In this document: positions 1-11,910 of the stretch, in pieces
Layout: each line of letters starts with the position of its first letter
Numbering within the stretch: position 1 is the first letter of the stretch
DNA from: Synanceia verrucosa
Lineage: Eukaryota > Chordata > Actinopteri > Perciformes > Synanceiidae
DNA length: 64,000 nt
Reading direction: 5' to 3'
Assembly: GCA_029721515.1 (NCBI GenBank)
Contig: CM056559.1
Coordinates: 8,557,001-8,621,000, forward strand
Notes under the pieces: generated by a model
Seen by the model: only the letters and a program-made list of their open reading frames with translations
Databases searched by the model: none
What the model was told of the DNA's origin: nothing
Program-made: the position numbers and the translations under genes

Positions 1-410
1 AACATAACATTTAAAAAGTGAAAAAATATACACAGGGTTTCCCATTTTTTTGCAGTTGAAACACTGCATTTAGATATGCTACTAGCTACATAGTTAGCTA
101 CTGTATACTTCAATGACCCCTCAAAGGATCATTTCTGGTAATGCTAAGCAATAAATTCTGGCTGCACAAGTGACACTTCTGTATTCATTACAGAATCAAA
201 TTACTTTCAACAAAATTGTGGAAAATGCCCATCCACATTTTACACAGTGGCACAAATAAACATCAGTTTCATGTCCCCAAAATATCAAAAGGAGAAAAAC
301 TAACTGGGAGAAGAGATGCTGATGATCCTTCTTCTGCATTTTTGTATTCCTGAGGATTTCTCCCTGATGATGGGGCATCAGATATCCAACAGTCCGTTAA
401 AGTCTCTCTT

Positions 411-439
411 TCACTTAGCTGCTTGATTATTCATCATAT
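411..439 (-). CDS. FIIND-DD exon 17 (stop codon)
   Basis: 29 nt; acceptor tgtgttttcag. It completes a split Asp codon and adds MMNNQAAK, then TGA at 413-411. Reading through exon 16 without splicing gives a longer alternative tail ending near 798. Confidence 0.65.
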
Positions 440-3051
440 CTGAAAACACAAAACAAACATACTTGTGTTTATTAAATCTATTATTAATTTATCAATGTTA
501 ATTTGATTAAACCAACAACTAATTTAAGTTAAAAAAATATATATTTCAAAGTATAGGTACCTATCGCAACTTTCGTATAATATGGATCACGGGCATTGTA
601 TTTGTTGTTCTGCTATACATCTATGTCCACCTCAGGATGAAATGCAGTTTTGTTGTTCATCCTGACTTTTAATCAAATAGTTAGGCACTTCATGAACAAA
701 CAAGCCTCTTGTAAAACTAATGACATTCCCAGCTTCCACCTTAGTTTTACTTTGTGTTGTTGCAAATATTAGCATGGTGAATATGGTAAATCGCCTGCTA
801 AACATCAGCAGTGTCTAAATTCATCCTCACATCATTATTACATCTATTAGAGGATGTTTCAGTGCATGTCTGCTGCTTATTACCTTGCAGTGTCTGATGG
901 ACCTCATTTGGCAAGTCATCCAGGTCCTCCACACTTTTCCGCAGGTGGTAAGCTGTGGCCTCTCCTGGCCGCCTTCTGCTCTTCCACTCCACCAGCATCT
1001 TCAGCTTCTGCATGGTCACATCTTTCTCTGCTGCCTGAATGTCATCCAGCTCCCTGGAGTTCAAGTCTAGATAGATGGCCACCTGCTTCCACTCCTTCCC
1101 GAGCCGCTTGGCCACCTGCAGTAGCTGCTTCTCTGACATGTCCTGGCCCTGAGTCATCCCTGTTTTCACTCCATCTGGAAAAAAAAAAATGTGCACAGCA
1201 TACACAGGTACTTTATTTCAGCATAATTTTAAACAAACCAGTGCATCTAGAAATAGTTCCAGGTGTGGACTGGTTTCTGTTGACCGGGCAAAACAAACTG
1301 TCTCAAATCAGTAGTGAGTAAAATGAAATGTCACCTGACTCATCCTGCCATCGAGGCTTTTTATAGGTTATCTCCTCTTCCGAAGGACTACTGCTCCTCT
1401 GTCTGCCTATGAGAGATATATGATGCAATTTGTGACTGTATCTGGCATTAATAAGCAGCTTCCAATGACCAATGACTTCCAATGTCCAATCACAAGTGGA
1501 CAACTCTAAAAATATATGTTTGTGTCCAGCATTAGAATGCAAAAATCCAGAAATCACATTTCCACCCATTATCTTCCTCAAATATATCTGTCATTCAAAG
1601 ACCCATTTCATAAATTCATTTCATTTATCATTTGTTCATTTTTTCCCTCCAAAAGTAGGTGGAGCCCCACATTCAACAAGCATAATACCTAAGGAATAGT
1701 GTTAATCTGAAGAAGCTGAAAGCATGTTGTGATGGAGAAAAAGACACTTACTGTTCGTCCTTTTCCTTGGCTTCCTTTCTGTGTTATCAACACAGTCACC
1801 TAAAATGTGGAGAGGAGAAAAAGATCACACTCATGCTCGCAAAGTCTACAACACAAGATCTAGATCAGTGAACTCTTTCTGGTTCCTGTTACCATTAGCT
1901 GTCCCTATAAACATAGAAAAATGGTGAATAAGCATTGACATTTTTCCTCCTAGTGTTCAGTGTGAGACAAAATGCTCTGGTACCTTCTCTGATGGTGGCG
2001 GACCACACGGTCTCCTCAGTGTTTGTCTCTATGAGAGACAATTTAAAGGGAGGGGCCTGCTCAAAGAAAGCTTCAAAGTAGCCTTTCATCTTTGTCACAG
2101 CAAGAGTGAATTTCAAATCCTGCACAGAGACACAAACATGAAACATTGGCATGTTAATCATGCACATAAGATAATATGGTGTAAATAATCCAGCACCCCA
2201 AGCGTTTTTTTTTAATCATTTTATTTAACAGATTATTTGGTGTTGTATTTATGCGCCCTGTGTTTGTGTGCTACATGTATGCAAAGCCGATTTCCCCACT
2301 GGGGACAAATAAAACCACTGATTGAGTGATTCGATGGATGACTTTTTTAATGAAATATTTGTATTTTGAATCGAATTCATTTGACAAAGATACAGAATTA
2401 ATAAAAGTTAAAGATAATTTTGATAGCATTATTTGTTTTTATTCCAAAGTGTCTGAAGTCATTGCAGCAGCATCGTTATCATCAGTTATTTTGGCTAAGA
2501 TGATCACATGGTGAAAATCCACTGTTAAAGGATGAAACAGAAGTGCTGAGTTTGCAGAGACACACCTGAGGTTTGATCTCTCCCTCTGGCTCGCTCAGGA
2601 GACGGTACGTCCCCTCGTCTAGTTTACACGTGGGAGGCTTTTCTATCCGAATGTAGCGATTCTTGTAGCCCCGCACCTGTTTGCCTATATCCTGTTTACA
2701 TAAGGAGGACAAGACAAAGGAGAAGGAAAAAAGAAAAAAAGTCACACCTTACAGTATAATTAGCAGGCTGTCTAGTGATTATGATTTAGAAAAAAAAAAA
2801 AAAAAAAACATTTTCCAGCAGAAAATAACACAAGTCACCCATGGTCAGAGCAACATAATGTGTTTGGTAATGGAAAAATGCATCAGACTGGAAAACACAA
2901 ACTAATATATTTTAAGGAACTGTAACTTTTGCATGACAATGAATGAAGTATGATTATTCATAGCCGTATCCTCCCAAACACACATGCTCACACATAACCA
3001 CAAATGCACTTCCTTAGTGATCTCAGCAGTGTGGTGTTATTTATAGTAATA

Positions 3052-3085
<34 letters not shown>

Positions 3086-6000
3086 AGTGGCAATGATACC
3101 ATTCCAACACTTTCATTTCTTAACAGGAAATTACTATAATATACTGTGTATCAGAGGACATTTTCCAGAGTCCAAGATCACTTCTTCTTTTCAACATTAT
3201 ACACTATTAACCAAAAGTTAGGGATATTGGACTTTTGGGTGAAATTTATGGAAAATGCTACAGTGATATTATATCATGAAAGTAGGGCATTTAAGTAGAA
3301 ACATGTAATGGCACTTTCTTCATCTCGAAAATTCATTGAAACAAAAATCTAACAACAGTGGTGGGTATACCACAACAAAAAATGTAAATCTCTCAATAAC
3401 TTGTCGTGTGTCCTTGAGCATCAATTACAGCTTGACCACGACGTCTCATGCTGGTCACAAGTCGACTTATTGTCCTGCTGAGTCATGGTATTCCACTCTT
3501 CTTGAAGGGCTGCCCTCAGGTCACTGAGGTTCTAGGGTGCGGGTTTACGACCCTCTACATGATGACTGAGCAGATCCCATAGGTTTTCTATGGGCTTCAG
3601 GTCTGGAGAAATTGCATGACACTCCATTAGAGGTACCCCAGCCTCCAGCAGCCGTTCCCTGATGATGTGACCTCGATGAGCTGGGACGTTTTCGGCCATG
3701 AAGATGAAATCAGGCCTGTGCTGCTCATGGAGAGGCACAATGACTGGATTAATGATGTTATTCAGGTAGTGTCAGCTTGTCACAGTACCGTTCACAAGGT
3801 GTAAGGCAGTTCTGTATTGACTAAACACACTCCTTGACGTCTCCAGCAGCGTTGGCGGCCATTATTTCTGCTCAGTGTGAATCGACTTTCATCAGAGAAC
3901 AGCACTGAGGCCCACTGGTTCCTAGTCCACTGCCCATACCAGACCATAACGTCTGACTCTGGTGGGGTGGTCAGACACCCTTGCAAGTTGTCTGCCACAC
4001 AGACCATGCTGATGTAAGTGGTTTTGAACGGTCTGACGTGACACTTGGTGCTTCTCACCTCCCGTAAACGGGAGGCATGGGATGTGGCCAAAGGACGTCC
4101 ACTTCTGTGCCGTTCTGTGACTCTTCTCTCTGTGTCTCTGTTACAATCTGCTGATGACACTCTGTGATACTCTCAGTGGCAACTTATCTCTGACAACATC
4201 CTGTTTGAAGCCTCGCAATGACCAGGTACTGATGATCGATTGTTAGGGGCCGTCTTGGTCTCAATGATGTCAAAATGTGATCAAAATGATGACGAGGACT
4301 GATTAAACACAAACTGTCATAGAACCAGAACATTTAGTGGTTGATTCATGGATCAGACACTTGTGATTTTTGCGATTAATCATCTTGTTAGAAAACAGCA
4401 TGTTATGCAATAAATACTGAAACATTGAACAGCTGCACATGTGCATTCAAAAGGTTAGAAAAGGTCAACTTAAGTTCACCTGTAAAGGTTATGTTGCACT
4501 TTAGGTGCATTCTGAAATCTCACCCAAATCCCAATATCCCTAACTTTTTGTGTGTATAGTATTTAATAGCATTTTTGCATTGCAATATGCTATCTAACCT
4601 CGTCACAAAAGCTGGACATGTGGTGCCTTCTTACTACAGCTTCAAAGCCAGTGTAGTTATAAAGCTTTGGCTCTGATTATGGTCTTGGTTTTCCACACCC
4701 AATTTCACTTTGCTGGAGTTTCAATCAACTGAAAAATGCAAGGAGGTGATGGTTTCATGAATATTTCTTTGTTTGTGTGTAAGGAAGGGGATTTTTGTTG
4801 GTCCATTTGTTTGTTTTTTCTTGGGGTTTCACACGTCATGGGAAAAATTCCAAAATTAAAACTATCACTCTGACAAACAAAACTCAGGCTTAAAAGTGGA
4901 TCAGTAAGGGTTACATTTCCACATCCATAAGATGTGAAATAAATTATGGTCTTAAAAAGAAGCTGAGCATAAGATGTGTGTTCCACTGACTAGTATTTCA
5001 TCACATCTTGATTAAAAAAAAAAAAAAAAAAAAAAAAGACCAAGGTTTTGGAAAAATGCTGCCATCTTTTACTTGTCAAGCAAGAAAACGGTCAACCATC
5101 TACAGCATAGAAGAAATTAATTCAGTTCCATATAGAGTTCAACAATGCTTACCTTTATGTCAGATGAACTGTTGGTGGCCAGGTAGATGTGAAAGCTGTA
5201 GTTGTTGTTGTTGTCACTGCCCAGCTGCTTATAGACCAGGACCACCCCGTGATGCTCGACAGATTGGTTAGTCTGAATGATGGGACCCACGGGTGACAGG
5301 GACGTCACATTCCACTTAACGTGGCTACCTGAGTGGTCCACTGTCGGCTCAATGAGTGGACGGTTATTCTTTATGTGCAGGACACTGAATGTCATCTCAT
5401 TTCCTGGTTCTGTGTGACAATAATTGGGAAAGAGAGGGCTTTATGTTTCACCTCGAGGAGCTTTAAATCACATAAAAGATTATGATACTCACTAAAATTA
5501 ACTATTTTACGTAAAGGCCTCTACATGGGTCATAATTAATTAATAATTGCACTTTTACTTTCATGCCAGCAATCATCTAAATTAAAAACAACCTCTAGGC
5601 GACAGCTTTGCTGGAAATATTTGATGTGCATAGAATTTCCTTATGGGCCATGAAGTCATCACAGGAGGCTGAGATCATAATTTTGAATTATATATTGAAC
5701 ATAAAAGACAGGCAGGGGCACAACAGTCCTGATATTCATTCTCACCAGCAAGGCAGACTGAGTGAGGGAACTGGATGGATGTGAGGACAGACGCGTCCTT
5801 ATTGACGGTGTCCACGTTAAAGATGGGTCCAGCAAATTTCCAGGAGTCCCGTAGGAACGCACCGAACTTGGACCAAGATAAGACAGAGTACCGCACGAGA
5901 ACCCGCTCGGAAGCTTCAAACACCAGGCCGGTGACTGAACACTGGTATGTGCCTTCCCCTTCAAGCTGCACCCTAAAACACACAGAGTCAGTGATGCTGT

Positions 6001-9000
6001 TCATGTAGCATCAATAGACATGTGCACAGACCAGATGAGTGGCAGAGACACAGACACACACAGTCCTACTCACTGTAACTGTCCCTTAGAGATCCTCCTG
6101 GGGGTAACAAGTTCATTGCCATGGCTCTGTGAAACAAACCAGCACTGTTAATATCATAGTAAACACATTTTTAATAATAAAATACATAATAACACAACCA
6201 GGTATTATTATAAATAAAAGATAACAGGCAACATATTTAAAAGTCACCATATTTTGTGACTGGTTTCTGAACTTACCTGTTGAATGGCTTTGCATTTTTC
6301 ACAGCATGATTTGAAGGGTCTCTCATCTGTCAGGAAATATGACAAAAAAATAGGGGATGTTTTACAGGAGATGTGACACCATCTCCGGAACATTCATTGT
6401 GCTGTTTCATCAGTTATGATCTGTTTACCATTTGAAACCTCAGCTTCAGGTCCAGGGACTGAATCTAGAGGGGGAAGAAATAGAAGAATGATCATCTTTA
6501 GCGTCATATAAACATATACAGGTACTTAGGCATACACAAAACTAACCCATTTAATCAGTACCATAAGGGAGCAGAGGGCTGCTATACAAAGCCCCCGGAG
6601 AGCAACTTCAGGGTTAAGTGTCTTGCTCAGTGACACAAGGACTTGCAGTCAGTAGGGGTGGGGATAGAACCTATGACCCTGAGGTTGAAAGGCGACCACT
6701 CTACCCACTGAGCTACAGACATCCTACAATAAGTATTCAAATTGTGGGACACTTTTTTTGGTGATGAGCGAGGGTGAAGCATGCTCAATTAGACTTCAGA
6801 TCAAAGTCTGTTTTCCAAAAAAAAGGCCAGCAAAGGCTGACATTTTGTAGCTTAATTATATAGTATGGCTATCACTAAGATGTGGTTATGGCTGCAGTTA
6901 CCACTGAAGCCATAGCAACTACGACAACAAGCTGATCTGATCTGAATGTAAACAACAAACAAGACAAGGCAGATATTGATTATTGTAGATGTTGTTTCAT
7001 CAAGTGTCGCACCATATTTGGACTCTTCTGCATCGACCTCTTCATTGCCTGCAAAGAACATAAAGGAGATAAACATTATCCCTGTTATGTCTTTGTTTCG
7101 TTAAAATCTTGAGCTACAAATACTTTCTAGGGTTGAAAATAGGATGTCAGCTCTTACCCTCCTCTCCTCCATCCTTGTCAGCACAGCCTTCTGGTGAAAA
7201 AGGTAAATTAGAAATGCATATGCACATGACCATGTTACAATTTATAATGTGCTCTTTTTAATTAATGTACTCTTGGTAATGACGTTATGTTATGACCCTT
7301 TCAAGCAGGCGCAGGGGTCACAAATTAACCTTGACTAGAAATCCTGCTGTACATGCAACACATCTGTATCATGTTATTATAACTCATTACAATATTGTCC
7401 CTGACCAATAAACTGATACATAAATAGTTGGACATTTTCACTTGATTGCTGAGATGAGAAGACCACCACTCATATCTGTATGATAATATGAAGCTACCAC
7501 CAGCAGCCAAGAAATGGGACTTTAAAGCCTTTAGCTTTTACACTTTGATTTTTGTATGGATTAAAAAAAAAGATAGAAGATGCTACTTAGGGGGTTTTAG
7601 AGATTCAGATAGGTGGGCATTGTTATCTTCAGACAAAGCTGTTTCCCTTTTTTCATGCTTTCATATTTAAAGAATATTTGTTTGGCATTTTTGCTTATTT
7701 TCAGACTGCTAAGGTAAGGATTGAATGATATAAGCAAATTTCAAATACTTAACTATTCTTTTAAAGTATAGCGGTATGAGTGATAGAGCAGCTCAAACTA
7801 TATGTCTTACCAGAATCCCCATCCTCTTCGTCGTCATCTTCCTCCTCTGAGCTCTCCTCAGTGGATGTTCCTGCGTTCTCTGTTCAATGAATCAATATGT
7901 AGTGTAAGTCACATGTGACCTCAAAGCTTTCTCTGCAGATGAGTAAGTTTCTGAGGGAGTTGTGGAAAAAAACAAATGAGGTTTGCAGAGTTGTATTTGT
8001 GCTTACCTGAACTGCTGCTGTCACTTTCTGTCAGGTTGTCTGTAACAAATTAGTAACTGTGGTTAGTTACTGATGTAATGATGTCAAAATGCGAGGAGCA
8101 AATTCCCATCTCGTTGTTCATTACTAGTATTACATCATTATTGATATTTGTTGTAAATATTCATCTTCTTTATGGGAACATCACCACCTAAAAAGGTTTC
8201 ATAGTGTTATCACCATCACCTGTGGTTATTACATTGACCAGCAGCCGATACATGGCTGTATCTCTTATTAATTTCACCTGAACAAGAAAAATATCTCTAA
8301 GAGAAACAAATCGTACACATATGTAAAGCATCCATCTCTCTTGATAATCATTCTATATCTATTCTACAGTATTACTGCATTTGTGCGCTATAAATATTCT
8401 GCTTCTTTGCTTTCTTATGCACCAAACCACCTATTTAACGCAGATAAAACCTCAGGTGCAGCCACTTCCCCTGCTTCTAAACTCAACATTCAAACTATGC
8501 AAACTGTCCATATAAAGGAAATAATAATGTATAGACTAATGCAGGTTGAAATGGCAGAAATCAGTGAAAGTACAGGGTTTTGCCTTTTGTCACTGGGGCT
8601 CGTCCTTAAACAGGTGCAGCCCCAGTGAGACACTTCTAGTTTACCCATATGTTTGTGCAGGGCATGTTTTCATCCTTATTACTCATCAAAAAAGCCCCCA
8701 GCAGGTCTGCCTTACACCACCAGCTTTTATATATCCATCATTCCTTAACAGCTGAACTGTGGCACCCTGTGAAGAAGCCTGTGATAAGTGCCATGCATTA
8801 ACATTCTGGCACATTTACACAGATGGGTCCAGAGGAGCTGCTGCTGCTGCTGCTGCTGCTCTCTTCCCAGCAGCAGTGAATGTCCGTGGACCGGGCCATC
8901 TGGCTGAGTGCCTGGCTGGCTAATGGATGAAGCACATCCTCTGTAGCCCACAGAGTTTTATCTTAGACTAACAAGCAGATGCTGCCATCGCTGTTCCACT

Positions 9001-11866
9001 CACAACACCTCCCTCATCAATCTCCCTCCACCACGCCGCTCGATCTGTTCTTCACCTCGCTCTGCACTCTCCCGCCTCCATTTCTCTCTCCTTGTCCTCA
9101 AATGCCTCCTCTAGCCAATCTCTTTCTGTGCTGCTGGATGCCTGCCTCATCTGGGCCAGCAGACATCAATCTTTACTCTGGCATGGCCACATCCCTTCTT
9201 CAGACTGACAAACAAGGTGGAGATAAAACACGAGAAGAGACACACATGCACATCCGAACACACAAACTTGTTTACAGCTTCCAAGGTTTGGATAGTTTCA
9301 TGGGTTTTGCCTGCCATCTGCTGGTTTAAACAAATAGCAAAACCATGGAGCATAGAAAGGTGAATGTGTGATGAACAGCAGTGGTTCTTAAACATTTTGA
9401 CATGACCAATGCATAATAGATACAGTGTCTTTGTAAAATGTTGCATTTCCACTATTTGTCATATTCATCAGGACATCCAAATAATTCTTAGCACTACATA
9501 AATCTCTTTGCCTCATGTTGCACACAGCGTGGAATTGTCAATCTGTACTGACACGAATATCTCAACATCAGGAGTGGGAAAAAGTCATTTTATTTCATTC
9601 TCAATCATCACTGGTTTCATATGATGGAGGGTTAGGCCTAAAGAGGAAAAATGATCTGGTAACAAGCAAGCAAAAGAAGCAAATATTAGAGGCATATCTG
9701 AACAAAACAAATAGAATTTAGTGTACTCGTGTGCAGAATTAAAAAAAAATCAAATGCAAAACGGGACACAAGAGAACAAATGACCGTGCATAAATCTTGC
9801 AGCCCTGAAAGGTAAATTACATTGAAATCAGGGAGGCCAAACTGAGACGAGACAAAGGTGGCCAGGGATAAAGACAGGAAGAAAACAGATGGGATGTGTG
9901 CATGTGAGACATAAAAAGGTGCAGATCACTGTATGAAAACAGCCCTTTGTGTGTTCAGTGATAAAGTGAAAGGAATGAGGGAGAGGGAAGGAATGAAGAG
10001 TTGATGTTTACCTTTGTTTTCAAGTGCAGGGATATCTCCGTCTCTGTAGGGCAGAGGAGATAACAGAAAACCTTATGTTACACTCATGTCAGAGAGGTCT
10101 GGGAGGATTTAGAGGTTAAAAAGTGCCGGCTCTTAAAACCGTGCAGATGCAGGCTTTTCTACACCACTTCTGCTTTCGAATAGGAACACTCCCTGTCGAA
10201 TTAATTACAAAAACAGGAACTGTATGCACATTTCCTGCATCTCACGTTTTCTCACATCTGAGACCAACCCGTCGTGCTGAATGATAGATTCACCTTTCCA
10301 CCCAAACTCCCACTCTGACCCACTTTCAGTGTAGTGTTGATGGTACAGGAAACCAGCCATGGAGAGATACTGGCTGGGTACTTTCACATTAAACAAAACT
10401 GGTCTGGACACTTTTTCTAGTTTCATAACTCAAACAAAGCAAATGGGCTGGGTGACTGGTATTGAAATTAACCTTTATTTGCTTTTAGTGGTATAATTAT
10501 AATATGATCGTATGGCATTATTATGCAGTACTTCCTTCTAAATCACACCAAGAACAATGTTAGTTAAATTAAAATTAGTAAATGAAAGATTTGTTTTGCA
10601 CATATCAAAGCATGTAAAGCATAATGGTTACTTAATCTTACATCTGTCACGTTTGTTTAAAAAAAAAAAAAAAAAAAAAACACGAGACATTAATTTCCCA
10701 TCATATCGCCCAGTACTGCACAGATCAATACCAGCTCTTGATGCCGATTTAGCTCTCTAAAATCATCAAAATGAGCTCAACAATCTAAGAATGTGGAATA
10801 ACACAGAACCAATGAGCAAAGAGTAGTGGTAAATACGCTGTGTTTGAGCAGGTAATTGGTACAACCTGTTGATGCTGTCTGAGCTTCGACAAGAGGCAAC
10901 ACGCCTCAGATCCGTCAGGGGGAACAGACAGAAAAGCAAACCCACAAGAGGAACAAGTTCACCACCAGCAGGCTTGAAAAACTAGGTCATATCCTGCCCT
11001 GCATCTTTTCCCATTTCACTCGCTGACATCTGGGGGATCATAAGTGAAACGATGCATCAGGAAATTAGGAGTTTTAAGCCTGACCAAATTATGGTCTTTT
11101 ATTTGTCTGTCTGTTGATCCTGATAAGGCACTGTGTGGTTTCCTTTGTTTCCAAACATCTGTCCAGGAAACCTTATTTTCTCCGTTTCAAGGTCAACTCC
11201 TGCTCTCTGCCAGATAGTCACACCACACCAACACTGAGGGTTGTTGGTTGCCATAGAAATTATCCCTTTCTTTGAGCAAAGTTTGCCTTTTTCATTGTTC
11301 AAATGTTTTCAGACAATAAATAAACTCCCTGCATGGGTTCTCAGACTTTCTCTATCTGTATCCCACAACAGCGCTGGGGGTGTTGGTCTGTATCTGGCTG
11401 AAAGATAAAAACCACAATATGAACAGGCTTCACACACCTTCCTATAAACACACACTGAGGAGAGAAGATATCTGTGTCTAGATAAAAAAAAAAAACAGTT
11501 GGACAGCATCTATTACACAGACCACAAAACTAAAAGTTAATATTACACCACGCTGATTTTAGGGTGGGTTATAAAGATCAAAAGAAGCTATTAATGTCTT
11601 GCTTCTGCTTCTCAAATACAATTTCCTTTAAATTAAACAACGTACGTCCTTTGAGGACATTTAATTCTAATAATCCATTGTTCGTTAGGGGACTTTTCCA
11701 GCCCTCATCATCAGGTCGGTGATACCATGGCAACAGCAGGGCTGATCACAAAGGACAATGACTCATCAGTATCACCTCACCTGTCTGCTTCACCATACAG
11801 CTGACAGTTGATACTGTATAACCATTAAAGAGGCTGGTATGAACTAATAGCAAATGGGACAGCATG

Positions 11867-11910
<44 letters not shown>

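Noticed and set aside
854..1321. 155-codon plus-strand frame over the death-domain exon
   Set aside because: Antisense shadow of a real exon whose minus-strand translation matches a death domain.
6640..6725. tRNA gene on the minus strand
   Set aside because: A and B boxes are present, but the sequence continues into a SINE body and does not close an acceptor stem, so it was called a tRNA-derived SINE.
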